Positions 1-20,700 are shown, numbered from the stretch's first letter. The stretch is DNA of 64,000 nt from Sphagnum compactum (GCA_965153455.1 OZ234495.1:20456875-20520874); one strand, 5' to 3'. Numbers and translations: made by a program. Notes: generated by a model from the sequence alone, not told the origin.

Positions 1-526
1 TTAGTGCTTGGTTTCCCAAAACTATGGCATCAGACAATGCAACTGTGGACATGAATGCAGGGGTGGTATAGCACAGGCTTTGGCTATGGAGCATGGGTTG
101 GCATTTTGGTGGCTTCAGGCTTCCGAGTGGTGCCTGTCCGGGCACAAGCATGGAAAAAAGCAGCAGGCATCTGTGGCAGAGAGTACACTAAGGTAATATT
201 CCAGTGCAGGTTGAATGTTACATAATGTCTGGCAATCTGGTTGTTGGAGGGTTTAGGGTTTAGGTTATTGGATGTCAATCCTCCTCACAGTGTGGTGCTG
301 AAGCTGAGAGTCATCATGTCATAAATCACTACAGCTTTGCAGTGTTGCACATCTTGTCAGTGCCCAGTACATGGCACAGTTGTTGCTTGGGAAGGAAGTA
401 TAGCTGTTCTGACCTATCTTACTGTTGTGAAAGGTTTTGAGGTCCTGGGGTCCAATTCATCGATCTTTAATCTCTTGCAATTTTGCTTTCTCAGAAGTGG
501 TCTAGGGTTCAGGTGTTTACTTTGAG

Positions 527-963
527 ATCTACTGGTTTAGAGGCTTTTTCAGCACAGGACTCACAACATTTGAGCACCTTGGTAATGCAGGATGACAGTC
601 GAGCTCTTGCATCAATGCTCTTCCCAGAGCTATCACCACTGCTCAAGCGCAAAAAAGACCATGGTAAATTTATTTTTTTCTTTGACCACGGTAAAGACAG
701 TGAAGCAATCGCTTCACTTTATTTCAATATTTGAGAAATGCCCATTAATTTTTCTCTGCATAAACGTCCATTTCATAGACATGTTTGAGGCCTAGGCTGC
801 AGGATTTTAGATTCAGATTTGAGCAACTTAGAGAGGAAGTTGGATCTTAGTCATCAAGGCTTTGACATGAAATGTTGGTCTTGGGTATCTATCTGCAGGT
901 CGAGCTGATGCACTTCTCATAGCAAGATTTGGGAAGAAATCACTTGAAACTGGTGAATTGTGA
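527..963 (+). CDS. 3' end of an unrecognised plant gene (last two exons)
   Basis: Two exons join cleanly. Exon 527-663 ends CATG|GTAAAT; exon 899-963 begins after CTGCAG and ends in TGA. The encoded C-terminus runs from STGLEAFSAQDSQ through LKRKKDHG to GRADALLIARFGKKSLETGE plus a final Leu. A further upstream exon, ending at the GTAATA donor after base 192, is plausible: it encodes a segment with [16 protein letters not shown] and joins in phase as TLR|STGLEAF. The start of the gene lies left of the window. The charged, glycine-poor C-terminus with RADALLIARFGKK looks conserved, but I cannot name the family. Introns of 334 and 235 bases match the other genes here. The two final exons are fairly secure; the exon ending at 192 and the acceptor before 527 (TTTGAG) are less so. 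Confidence 0.5.
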
Positions 964-2514
964 GCAAGGTATACCATTCGTTCAAAATTCGTATGGCTAC
1001 TGTCTCTTTATTGGCTTTTCCCGAAGGGAAATGCTTTTGCTTCCATGGAGGACTGCAGGATAAGATTTTGGATTGAACTGGCAACCAATTTGTGTGTGAT
1101 AGCTGGAGGCGTAGCTATACTCTTGAGGCTGCTTCTTTTCCCTCAAATTCATCTTGCATTCAAATTGTCTAATCAGGATACACGGTTCCATTGTTTGAAA
1201 TGGGACCTACTTCTGATTTCTTTTGTGAAAAGGGTACTTAATTTTTGATACAGGCTATGTGAACAGAGAGTGCATGACATTTTGAATGACAAAAATGGTT
1301 GATTCTTTGATCCAATTGTGAAATTTGGACCAAGAAATTGGTGAAAAGCTTCTGGAACTTTTTTGTATGTTTGTCACCTTTGTGATCCTATTTGATTCAT
1401 CCAGTCCTGCAAACTGCTCATATTATCTATATGATCCCAAGATTCAAAAGGCTTAAACATTGACAATATTTTACAAGTATTGTCAGCTAGAAAATTGCAG
1501 GAATCTTCTATGCTCCATGCAAATTCTACCCAAGTTCAGATTATGCCAAATTTGGAGTGGTCAATTATCAGTTTCCATAAGGTTCCTATAAGGTCCTCTC
1601 TCATTGCTTCATTCTGCTGTTAACACAAGCATAATTATCCTATGATGGTTCTGCCCCTTATGGCCAAGTTTAAACAAGCAACAGTTGAATAAAAGCACTC
1701 CGTGAAGTTCCCACCCATGAACACCTGATGAATATCCCTCAAAATGTGAGACCAAATGAACTCTTCTGCATCATTCTTTAGTCTCTCCCTGACAGGCAGA
1801 GCCAATAAATAACACAATTTTATGACAATCAATGAAGCTCTCACTTGATGGAACTGTAGTCATTGGCAGAAGGAAACCTATTTTGTTTGGTGTGCAGTTG
1901 CGTCGGTCTAAGTGCACAGATCAAACCAGTTATTGAGTCCTAATGCCAATTTTCCATTCTAGTCTTTTGTCATACTGCTGCTACCAGAATGCTTCAAACC
2001 ATGTACTAGTACCATTCTACATACATGAAACTGTCCACTTGGAATGATTTATTGAATGTTCCGGCTTTCTACAGGATCCATATCCAGAGACAGTCAAAGA
2101 TGACACAATGAGGCTTTTTTCCTTTTTTCTCATGAAACAGAACCCACTTTTAACTCCTTGTGATGAATCAAGGTTTGAAGAGTAGAAGTGTTGCAACACC
2201 ACTAGTAGCACTCAATGGTGGTTCTCTGGATATTCAAAAAGCCCATTCGGTCCTGTCAACCAAAATTCAGTTCAAAACCAAGGCTTTCTTAGTGAGTATC
2301 ATCTTTTATAACAGTCTGCATGCAAAGCAGACTCAAAAAACACCGCAAAGTGTGCAGCAAAATGCCCCAAAAAAACAAAAGAGAAGATCAGACTCAATTC
2401 AGAAATTAGGAGAGCTTGGATATAAATGACTAAAATACCATGAACAAAAACCAATTGTATCACCTCTCTCATCAGGCACATGGATCATCATCTTCCACCT
2501 GCATCTATACATCA
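964..2514. other. Intergenic region between a plus-strand 3' end and COX6A 3' end
   Basis: About 1.5 kb between two converging genes. No open frame longer than about 90 codons shows coding character, and no repeat or RNA gene was seen. It probably holds the two 3' untranslated regions. Confidence 0.5.
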
Positions 2515-2729
2515 TCAAGGGTGAACATCTGGTAAAATCAATTTTGAGAGAAAGAGGCCTTGGACCGTACCCCATGGAAACTGCTTGTTCCGGATGTGCA
2601 AATAGGAATACTCCTGCCACATCAATAGACTTGGACCTCAGTGAAGCACACCAAACCCTACATAATCCAAACTCCTCATTGTAGACATAGTTGCTTCAAG
2701 AACTATGCAGAAGATGCAATTACTTCTTC

Positions 2730-2777
<48 letters not shown>

Positions 2778-3947
2778 CTCTCTCTCTCTGTCTGGTTGAC
2801 TGCATTCCAAAGGACAAAATAGCTCCAACAGAACCCCCTTACTTTCCAGGTTCTTTTTAACCATACTTTATATCCTACTGGAATGTATTCTTCCAGCACC
2901 ATTCTGTGTCATCATGCCATTGAATCCCTATCAAAACAAAGAGTGAGTGGCAGCATTTACCTGTCGTTCAGAAGCTTCATGATGCTCTTCACCAGCAAAT
3001 GTATATATACCCAAAGCAATGCATGCAATATATGCAGCAACAGTGATGTTCCGCCACTTCAGTGTCTCCTCTGCAATATACACTTTCCATTGCCTCTTAG
3101 CAACATATTGTAAAGAAACCATGCAAGTGAATAAGGGTGAAATGAAAGCTAATAAAAGATCTATGTGGAAAAGATTGAGCTTCCCAAAGTCACACATAAA
3201 GCACAAAAGCTTGGTCTCAAAACCATTCAACCTATTCTAACCTCAGAAAAGATTTGCATTAAAAAATACCGCATAAGTGTGTGCTATTTCAAAAAGGGCA
3301 CAAAGTTCATTCTCAAAAAAATGTTCATTGTTGACTATAAGTTGGATCCAGATGGGACAAAGAAAATGTCAAATGAGATTGCAAAGAAAAATTCACAAAA
3401 CAACAAAACCCTGCACGGATGAGTCGGGGTCATAACCTAATCAATACTTCTCACAAAGGATCAGACTTAATGCTTATCACAAAGGATCAGACCTTCATTT
3501 TCACAATGAATGGCAATGCCCGGATTGCATTGCTCCCAAAACTGCTTTCAAATCAGCTCTTGCAAGTGAGCGTAGAAATTGTACATAGGAATCTGTCTCA
3601 GAAATTAGGGTTTCTGAAATCATATAACGTTTCTTTGTTTCCTTCCTCGAAGTGACATGAGCCTGTGAGCAAAAAGAATAGTTTACAAATACTCCTAAAT
3701 TGCAGTCCAGGAAGATGAAATACGGGGGGCTTGTATGTGTGTGTACATATGTGCGTGAGAAAGAGAGGAGGTACAATTGATTAGAGAAACAGTGAGAGAA
3801 ACCAGAACTCGACTTACCGGCGTCATCATGTTCGTGTGTTGATGATGCAAAAGCGCGCTTGGAAGCCGCTGCTACACAAGGTGGCTTTGCAGATGATGAT
3901 TTGAGGATACGAGAGAAAAGGGAGCTGGATCTAAGCGCACGCGCCAT
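2515..3947 (-). CDS. COX6A: Cytochrome c oxidase subunit 6a, mitochondrial
   Basis: COX6a is a single-pass nuclear-encoded subunit of respiratory complex IV in the inner mitochondrial membrane. Three exons are seen on the minus strand: 3947-3818, 3070-2961 and 2613-2515, about 112 aa. Exon 1 encodes an Arg/Ser/Ala-rich presequence (MARALRSSSLFSRILKSSSA) without acidic residues, followed by STHEHDDAG. Exon 2 carries the membrane-proximal KWRNIT and a hydrophobic helix (VAAYIACIALGIYTF). Exon 3 carries the family hallmark YLHIRNKQFPWG. Plant homologues end shortly after FPWGPDGLFE. Here the frame reads FPWG-TVQGLF and runs about 12 further residues to TGA at 2515, or a GTACGG donor right after FPWG leads to a last exon I could not find. 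The family call is strong; the C-terminus is uncertain. The start is the ATG at 3947, with no intron evidence upstream. Confidence 0.85.
2730..2798. repeat. CT/TG microsatellite
   Basis: A (CT)n run is followed by a short TGTGTGTG stretch and more CT. It lies inside intron 2 of the COX6A gene, so it reads as GA repeats on the coding strand. Confidence 0.9.
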
Positions 3948-5271
3948 CGCTGAAAGCTTGAAGAGGAGAGATCCGTGGCCCACACTTCCCCTTCCCTTCA
4001 CTTCACTTCTTCGCGGACACTTGCTCGCTCCTCCGCCCCCACCTCCTTCCTCATTCCACGTCCTGAAACCGCGACGTCCTCAAATCCAGGTAACCAAGAT
4101 AACAAAACTCCCAAGTCCCAAAAACATCCTCTGACATCTCAATCTCAGGTCCCAATTTGCTTTTTTTCTTGGGCCTCTCACAAAACATGTACCTTGCCAA
4201 CTGTGACACTAATTATATTATTTTAAGAAATTTTCAATTTTTTTCCCCAAATTATTTTTCAAAGATCAAAAATTTTGTGAAGGAAAATATTTTTCAAAAT
4301 AGTTTTTCTGAAATTTTCAATTTTAAGATGGAAATGGAATCTTCAAAATTTATTCAACAATGAACTTTGCCATGCTATGCTACTTACAATAATGCACTTT
4401 TATAAAACCAAATATTTAAGAATTTGGGCTTTGCATTGTTGTGCACTACAAACAATTGATTAGAAAAAGAAATTTTAATTAAATCTTATATCAAATTTCA
4501 GTTGAATGAAAATATTGACATTACATGCAACTTGAATTCGATTTGAATTGGATTCAAATTTTTAAATTTAGTTCAAATATAGGGAAGTGAATTCAAATCT
4601 ACATAATTAAAAAAATGATGTCTAACCTACTTGTTCCAAGCTTAACTAACTAAACCCTACCCACCAAGATGGACATGAAAAAACACATGTTATGTGTCTT
4701 TTCATGTCCATGGTGTTTATGTTATGAAATCTTACAACTGTTTTAATGTTTCTTATGTGAGAATTAAAACAACAATTCAATATGGTCACAAGGAATTGAC
4801 ATTCAACAGTTCAATGAGAAATTGAAACAAGCTAATATGGTGAGGGAAGAAAGTGAAACAACAAAAAAAATTTGTAATAAATTCAATTAAGCATTTAAAA
4901 TCATCATGCATGCAAATGAATTTTTTCCATTTTTCAATTGTAACACCCATGGTGACCATTTAGGCATCTCAACTAGTACATCAAACAAAATTGAATTGAA
5001 ATTGAATCTTCGCTTGGGAATGGGCTAAACAAATTTCATAATGGAATTACCCGAATGGCAACTTATCACTTATGAAATCTAAAGTTGTCCTACCTAATTC
5101 AACTCCAATAAATCATCATCATTGGAATTATTCAAATTTATAAGAATTCAATGACATTTTATATAAATTAATGTCTAAAAAATATAACTTTTTAAAAATG
5201 AATAAAATATTCAAAACAAAGTGATTTCCATTGAATCCAATGTTACATTCCATATGTTACAAAACTTGTTG

Positions 5272-5407
5272 GGGGCTTCCATTATTTTGAGGCATGTGAC
5301 CAATTAACAATAAATAAAGTCATTTGTTTATTATTTTCAAGCTATAAAATTTCAAGCTATAAAATGATGGGGCTATTGTTCACATGCCCTAAGACAATGG
5401 AAGCCCC
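5272..5407. repeat. 136-bp imperfect inverted repeat, MITE-like
   Basis: The 32-base arm at 5272-5303 (starting GGGGCTTCCATT) is the near-exact reverse complement of 5376-5407 (ending AATGGAAGCCCC). The loop is AT-rich and contains a 15-base direct repeat TTCAAGCTATAAAAT. Size and form suggest a miniature inverted-repeat element; no target-site duplication could be fixed. Confidence 0.65.
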
Positions 5408-6096
5408 ATTGGCTTGGCCTTCCCCATAAAGAACATCAAATTAATTATTGAAAATAAAAACCCCATGTTAGTTTATTGTGACATTAAAAATGTTTGAAAA
5501 TTGTAAGGAAGACTGTGTTTGGTTAACTTTTTTTTATGTATAGAGGAAAACATGAGGTTAGTCTTGGAGGTCTAACATCCAACCTCCCCAAATGTTCAAA
5601 AATAGGTTAAAATGGTATAATTCATTTCAAACATCATAACTGGTAATGCAACCATTTTTTAAAATTGAACTATACATACTTATAACATTTAATGTGTCCA
5701 AACCTCATGCAAACCCCCCACACAAAGATTGAATGTAATCAAATGGTTCAATTGGAAAACATTGAAAATTAATCAATGTGCACAATTGATTCACATGGGC
5801 AAGACAAAGAAATCCCCATTTTGATTTAAATTTTTGTATAATATTAGTAACAAATAAATTGAATAATAACATATTGTGGAAGACCCGAAGCTCACATAAT
5901 AATATTTCAAGCAATAAGAAAGATCTCAAAAGGTGATAATACTTGTCATATTTGATGTTTGCATTGTCATGGCCAATTGTGAGCTAGATATACATAGTGC
6001 ACAAAGTGATTTAAAACTAAGTTTGTCCATTAAAATTCAATCCACTATGTAAATAAAAGGAAGCTTAGCACTCATACCCTAAAAATTTCATGGAAT

Positions 6097-6117
6097 CCCC
6101 CCCCCCCCCCCCCCCCC
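6097..6117. repeat. Poly-C tract of 21 bases
   Basis: An uninterrupted C homopolymer inside otherwise AT-rich DNA. Its true length may be uncertain because of sequencing. Confidence 0.9.
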
Positions 6118-8434
6118 AAATTGCCCATGGGCCTTTCACATTAGGCAAGCCTAAAACATGTTACAATGTTCACATTTTGTTACTTTATTTATCACAACGT
6201 TTATTAAATTGGTATAATGAAGCAAATATAAAATCTAGTAGGTGGAATCATTTATTTGAGAACTCCAAAAATTAAAGGTTTTTTCTACATGAAATTATGG
6301 TTGAAATCCTATTGAGTGTTCAAAAGATACAATTGTTGTAATCAACAAAAGTTATTTGTTTTTAACACTAGGATGTTCCTCCCATTAAATGTGCAATCTT
6401 CTACAAATTTTTTATCGATTACATGAATTCTTGAAATATTTCAATCAATATTATTTGATTGCACACAAATTCACCAATCTTTGTATGATTTTTATTATTT
6501 TATGGGTAACAATTTAAAAAGTATTTTTGGTCCAAATTGTTTAATCACAATAAATTTGAACTATTACTAACTAACATCGGTTGAAGGTGTATTGAACAAC
6601 CTGATTGATCATTCAAGCGCATGGTATGTAAAATTGTGATTGCTCCAACCAACAATTAAAGGGATATAAACTTTCAACTATTTGAAATTTTTTAACATAT
6701 TATATAACAAAAAATGTTTATGGAGATTAAAGAAAACCAAATTAAAACCTTTTTGAGGTATTTGATGATGTTGTTATGGAACAAAATGATCAATCAATAT
6801 ATATATACATACAAAGATTAAATCAATTTATACATTACAAAGGTTGAGGATCTCAACAAATTCACACATGTGCAATTATTTTTTAAATGTAAAGAATTAT
6901 TTAATACTAGAAGTCCTAAAGTTAGATGGATTGAAAAGCTTGCCATTTTGCAACCATACAAGATCAACTGTGACCAAACAGTAGGTCACTACACCAGTGT
7001 GAACACAACGGGTTTTGAGGCTTGATTTGTGTTTTATTAGCCGCCATGATCTTGGCGGTGGAAATCTCTTCAGTACTGCTGCATGGGAGTGCATGGGGAG
7101 GTCTCTCTGGGTGTGAGTGATTTGAAGGACAGGAAAAAGGCGGCGCAAATAATGGTGAGGAGTGGAGCTGTATTAATGGGCGGAGGTAAAGGGAATGACG
7201 GCGGCTGAGTAAGGAAGAAGGGAAGCTTGTGATAGAAGCTTAAGAGAACAAGCAGATAAGTTTGGAGGATAGCCAGAGGTTGAGGAGGAGAGGAGGAGTT
7301 TTTTTTTTGGTTTTTGGTTTAGAGCAGTGCTGAGTGTGGCAGATGAACTCAGAGATGCACATATAGATAAATCTAGATGTCTGTTTTGGAGAACAACTTT
7401 GCTGAGCTGTTGAAATTTTTCCGCTGCGTCAGCAATTTGGCTGAGTAGTTGTTTGATTCCTGATGAACACACTGGAATGAGGAAACTTGTATTCGCTGGT
7501 TAGTTTGTAAATGAAGATGTGAGTTCTGGTTTCTGTGATCACATCTGCCAATTTTGTGTGAATATCAGTTGTGTCTGTGTGAAGATCAGAGAATGTGTGT
7601 GAAAACATTTTGAGACGAAGAGTGAGAGAAAATCAAGGGTATGTGGTTAGATTCAGAATCCAGAGAACTCAACTCTGGGTAGATCCATCAGGTGTTTTAG
7701 GTTGGTTGTAGAGTCCAGCACTCTTTTTTTTTTGGTTACACAACAACATTTCCAATATGGTTGAAATTTAATAATATATTTTCATATATTTTTGACATCT
7801 TTATCTTTTAGTTACAAGGAATTTCATACATCCTTATTGTTGTCTATCACTTTTATGTTCACAAGATGCATTCTTATATCATTATAATTTTACATTCAAA
7901 TTTATAACGAAGTGAAATCTATGTTCTTGTTGTGTTTGATGTTGTTGACATTTTACGCAAACTACTATGAAATAACACATAGTTCTTGTGAGAAAAAAAT
8001 TCATCCTAAAACAATAATACTCGACAATTTTTCACATCAATATAATGTTGAATAAATAAGTTTTTAGATTCTTGGAACTGGGGTTGCACAATGACATTAC
8101 CATGATCAAAATTCCCATAATTGGAAAAAGAAAACATTTACATTATCTTTCTATCATTTGCATATTTGTTGTAGGTGGTAATGTAAAGTAATAGCGGGTG
8201 TCAAAGTTTTATTCGTGTTTTTGAAATTATCACTTGTTATGATGACACTCCTTTGAAAGAAACTAATAAGAAGAGGAGATCATCATAAAATTTTGATGCC
8301 TCCTTAACACATCGATTGCTTATCTTATTGCTTAAGTTAAAAGTTGTGAAAAGTAAAAAACTAAGCAAAACACGAGATAAAATACAAAGAGATGTTTCCA
8401 AAAAATCGTTGTGAAAACTATTGTTATAAAATGC

Positions 8435-8511
8435 TTTCTAGATTAGCACTAATCTCATTAACAAACACTCTTTCAATGTTTTCTAGATTAGCACTAATCT
8501 CATTAACAAAC
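8435..8511. repeat. Tandem duplication, 45-base period
   Basis: A 32-base block starting TTTCTAGATTAGCACTAATC occurs at 8435-8466 and again identically at 8480-8511. Confidence 0.85.
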
Positions 8512-8814
8512 TCTCTAAGCTAACTATGTTTACACTTAACAACAATTGTCAATTTTATGTTTTCTTATTAATGCTAATCTTTCACAAAAAAAAGCATAAT
8601 TTTTGAGACCCCATTAATGTAGTACCTCAAGTTTTGCAAGAAAACACAAGAGGCTTAAACCCTCTACCCACATTGCCCATCATGGCAAAAACCCTTTGAA
8701 AAGGCCTATCTTGAGTTGGATGAACATATATGAATCTCTATGCATAGAGCCTCTCTTTGAGGTGGATGAACATGGTTGGACTCTATAGCTACTTGCAAGG
8801 TTCACATGAAATCG

Positions 8815-9045
8815 TCCATAAACCAACACAAAATCATCCATGAATGCACAAAAAAACATCCATGAATCAGCACCAAAAAAATCCACAAACTCACAAAAAT
8901 CATCCATAGACCCATATCCAATCATCCATAAAACAAGGCAAAACCCTAAACCCTAAACTAGCACAAAACGATCCACAAAACAACAACAAAATCATCCATA
9001 AACCAGCACAAAATCATCCATAGACACAAACAAAATCATCCATGA
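8815..9045. repeat. Degenerate AATCATCCAT minisatellite upstream of V-ATPase A
   Basis: About ten imperfect units contain (A)ATCATCCAT(A/G)AA or close variants, spaced by CAGCACAAA-type linkers, with a telo-box (8941-8957) embedded. It lies directly before the 5' untranslated region of the V-ATPase gene. The complementary ATGGATGA core recurs in the minisatellite at 35900-36050. Confidence 0.75.
8941..8957. promoter_or_regulatory. Telo-box upstream of V-ATPase A
   Basis: Two and a half AAACCCT units about 375 bases before the ATG at 9316. Telo-boxes are known promoter or 5'-leader elements of plant housekeeping genes; that this copy is active is inferred. Confidence 0.5.
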
Positions 9046-9315
9046 ACTAGCTGGTTGGTCGAGGGTTTTGCTCCCGTCGGCCGCGTCGCACAGCCGAGCA
9101 GCGCGCACACGCGTGTGCCCCGCCCGTCTCCCCAACAGCTCGCCCGGTCTTTGCCTCTTCTCTTGTTGTTGTTGTTGGTGGTGGTGCACGGAGGCCATCT
9201 TCTTCCCTTGCAAGAAGCGTCGGAGGACCAAACAAACAACTCTTCTTCTTCGTCTTTCTTCTGCCACACACAAGAGAAGAACAACAACGGAAAAGTAGAG
9301 CAATCTACTGGCATC

Positions 9316-16707
<7,392 letters not shown>

Positions 16708-17732
16708 TCCTTTACAAGAAGAGACAAAGGGTCTCTTAAAGACATTTCCCACTTCCTGAAACATATGAAAGGAGGATTGGGAATTGGAAGATTCAAGGAT
16801 ATGTAGCTTATGGCATGGTAAGTGTTATGATTCTTCCTCAGCTTGCGCTGGAGACTTCCTAATCAAAAGTTCCTTACTGGAAATGTTTCATTCTTGGAGC
16901 TACATCAGGGAACATTATTTATTGACGTGTTGTGTATGATCAGCAACAAGTTTCAACCTCGTGTTGTGGGAGTTAAGCTTTTGCAAAGTAGAAAATTGTA
17001 AACAGTGTGCCCAAGAGATGGGATTTCACTTCTCTTGAAAGCAGGTTGGAAATATTGCAGATCTTTCTGATTTGGTAAGATCAGCTAGGGTCTCCAAAAC
17101 CAACAAATAAGTAGTATGGTTTCTTCTGAAGAGCATGATTAGCACTTTGTAGCACCAAAGTCATTAATAAATTGTTGGCAGCATGTGCTTTGAGCACCAG
17201 GAACCAAATTGTGCACTTGAAGAGGTACAAAACTCTCAGAATTGCTTGAAATCTTGTTGGAGGGCCAGGATCATCAAAAGAAAATGTTGATTTGGATCTT
17301 TTATCACATGTTCCCAAATGTTTCATACAAGCTGAACTCTTCTGCCACTTCAATGGTAGAACTGGCAATGCTAGAATCAGCATGTGGTAGTAAAGGCCTT
17401 ACATCTTTGAATTTGCACCAAACATGTGTGTAGTGATAACCTACATGTAAAGGCCACACCTAACCCTAGAATGTACTATTTGCCTTTCATTTTGCCTCTC
17501 TGCTCCAGGCTCCATTTAGGAGCCACTAAACAAGTCACTAATGCTGAGACCCTTCTACTCTCTTCCCACATATCCTGTAATCCTGAAGGATATGCACAAA
17601 ATAGACAAAAAATTCTGCAGAAGTTGATGAGAACATGGAGCCAGACAGCTCAATCAGGTGCGTTGAAAAGAAAAATCTCACGCTGCCTGCTACTGCTATG
17701 AGTTACGTTTGAAGTGCCATCTCAAATAGCGC
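16708..17732. other. Shared 3' intergenic region of convergent genes
   Basis: About 1 kb between the V-ATPase A stop and the stop of the minus-strand CRM gene. No coding exon was seen. It must hold both 3' untranslated regions, so the two transcripts may approach or overlap. Confidence 0.6.
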
Positions 17733-20700
17733 TCAGTTGACACCTGATGCACCTTTAGATTCAAGTGCCCTTTCTAGTCTTAGCCCTTCAGAGACAGACC
17801 CCATGTCTTGTGCATCCTGGCTGCCCTGTGCATTTAAAAGAGAACTCTGTTCATGGTGATTTCCAGCAGAATGCAGTCTTCTCTCTGACTTCAATGTCTC
17901 CTCTAACTCATTATCCTCCTTTCTATCTGTCCCACCTTCATCGTCACTAAAATCTTCCTCCCCCCATTGGTCGAGGATCTCCTCATCTAGCCCTTGCATG
18001 GTCTCCTGACCATCAACATCATCATCCTCATCTTCATCCTCTTCCCATTCCTCCTCATTCCAGGCATCAACACCCCAGTCATCTTCATCCTCATCCTCGT
18101 CATCATCATTACCCTTGTCTTTGCGCAGTAACCTCGCTTCTGCTTCACTAAGATAGCTCAAATCATCCCTGTCTACAGTCTCATCTTCTATCCGCATGGC
18201 ACTTCTAAGCTCTGGGGAAATTAATTCATTCTCTGTTGCAGCGGCCACACTAGGATGTTCCTCACCTTCAGGCCAACCGCGATACATAATCAACTTGCTT
18301 GGTTCTGTTGAAACCAAAACAGCCCCTGTAGCATCCTGGATAGCCACAGAGTGACAAAGTGTTAGGGAAAGTTTTGTGGGCAATCATTCAACATGTAGTG
18401 CAACAACAAGTTCTTACTTAATCAAGAAGGCATCAGTACTTTTGCCAACTGCATACTTGGAGCATGGAGAATGAGGCCATCACTAAAATGCTTGCTGCAA
18501 ACAAACCAACACATGCTTCTCAAAAATCTTACAGCCTGTGAACATGGCTGCTATAGCATCCCTAGTACACAGGAATTCTCAACACATGATTTGGTTGCAA
18601 GAGCAGAAAGGGTCACATCCACAGAAAGATTGAACAATTCTGTAACCCACCCACCAAGGCATGGTTGCAGGTATGAAGACTGACCTCTAGTTGTTGCACA
18701 ATCTCTGCGACAGGGGTACCTTTTGCTCTTCCCTTCACCGAGACTTTTACAAAGGCATGTTTTTGCAAGTACAAGCGGATGGATTTTGCTAGGCCTGCCA
18801 CCACATTGCTCTTTCCTGAAAACCCAACAACACCCAAAAAAGGGAAAAACACCCTTCAATGAACCTTGATGAAAAAACAGGATCCATTTTTAACTTTTTG
18901 GAGAGAAGGCTCCTTCCAAGAAATCACAGATACGTGATGAGAAGATTACCAATGTGGAAGTGAGCCACTTTGCTCAGTTTGAGAGCTTGGTGTCGGAGTA
19001 GGAGTCTTTCTTTCTTAGTCAATGGTTCTGCCTTGTAAATAGGTCCTAGTTTTACATGCTTAGTCTGCTGGTCTTTCTTATACAAGCTTGGATCATCCTC
19101 TTTTGCAAATTGGTCATAATCCTCATCCAGTTCAACTGGATCCAACTCTGACAAGTCAAGAGGAGACTCCAATGCTGGATCTTCATCAGATTCACTGCCA
19201 ATCTCAAGACCCTCTGCAATTCTATCTTCTTCCTCCAATTTGTTCTGCCAAATAAAGTACAGTGTGAATGCATCAATAGGAAGTCAACCATCAATTGTGC
19301 ACATAACAACAAAGGAGGATGACAGATGAAGTATGGTACCAGGCCTAATTTCATTGCCTCAATCTCCTTCTCCAAAGTCAATATATGCTTCTCCAATGAC
19401 TGCAGGCAACCAAAGCAAACAATAAGTTAGTGGCAAAACTACTGTGAGCTCCTTCACAAGACTCTAGTCTTCATGGTCAGACCTGATATTGACAATAGAT
19501 CCAAAGCAGAGCACAACAAACCTCCATCTCTCAAATCTCATGTTATCTCAAATCATGCATCTACATCCACAGCTTTGAAATCAGTGCTTTGTGGGTAAGT
19601 TGCAACAAACTGGCATGCCCCTAAGCCCCATCTCTTGGATCCTTCAGCTTCTATTAGCATAAAAGTACCCATTAAACAGCAGATGTGCAAGGACATACCA
19701 CTTTTCGTTGTAATTCAAGTGATCGTTTCAGAGCCTGCCGCTTTGTGAGCAAATGTCGTGGCCGCAATTCAGAGGGGCGCTGGTAGTTTTTGCCACGGTA
19801 CATGATTATGGCTTGGCCCTTTGAAGTGGTCACAATACCCACCAGGATCCCACCACTCTCAATTTCAAGCATCTTAGCAGTCTTCTCTACCTCACCCAGG
19901 CTCCCCTTTATGATGATCTTTACTAGCTCCCTGTGCTTCCAGTGCAAATGCATATTCTCCACCACCCCATCAAACACTCCTCGCCGCCCTAGAATTCACT
20001 TTAGAATTCAGTGCACAGGAAAAGAGAAAATCCCAGAGCCAACAAGAACTTCAAACTATACTAGCTGTTCCTCCATTTTGCACCCTGACTAGTTCATTAG
20101 CTTAGTTCTAACCAGCTTGCTGACAGGGGCAAAACATTTTCAGATGGTAGAGAAGGTGAGAGTCCTAACCAACAAGAAGATAAGCTTTCATCCGCAAGCC
20201 AAGCTTGCGAAACATATACCGCTCCTCTTCTGTGATATGCTCCCGATCCACAGGTGCATCTGCAGGATTCATAAAGTGCTCCACCTTTGCTAACTCCCTC
20301 TCTGCCCTTTCTTTCTTCTGAATTGCCTGCACATGAACAGTCAAGACACCCACACAAGGCCCACATCCAATTTACCCATCACTCCATCTCTAAACCAATT
20401 CATCAACACAAGTTGAACTTTGAAGCATACATTATGATCCGCCTGGTGATGAAATGTAACAAGACTTACCAAATTGACCCTTCTCTCTATCCTGTTGGCA
20501 GCATGAGCTCTTTTAGCCTTCCGTTCAGCTACAAGCATTTTGCGCTGTTCTTCGCTATTCTGCCAGCTCTCCCATGCTGCCTTTGCTTCCAATGTCTCAG
20601 CCAGTGTCCCAGTTGTGCTGCAAACCAGATTGCAAATAGTAAGTTTCCATTACAGTGGAGAGGATTTGCAAGCAGTGGCACTGTGTGGTGAAGTTCTTTT

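Larger units (their letters stand above)
4140..8800. other. AT-rich intergenic block
   Basis: Strongly AT-rich DNA with no convincing coding exon. It contains the hairpin at 5272-5407, the poly-C tract at 6097-6117 and a 45-base duplication at 8435-8511. Around 6990-7740 the base composition becomes less AT-rich, and minus-strand frames of 60-99 codons occur (for example one beginning MCSSGIKQLLSQIADAAEKF at 7472). They may be a gene remnant, but I do not recognise them and they lack supporting splice structure. Confidence 0.5.

Noticed and set aside
8-192. Cys-rich start of the first frame (CNCGHEC) as a zinc finger
   Set aside because: The cysteines lie before a likely splice acceptor (GCAG at 57-60) and are probably intronic.
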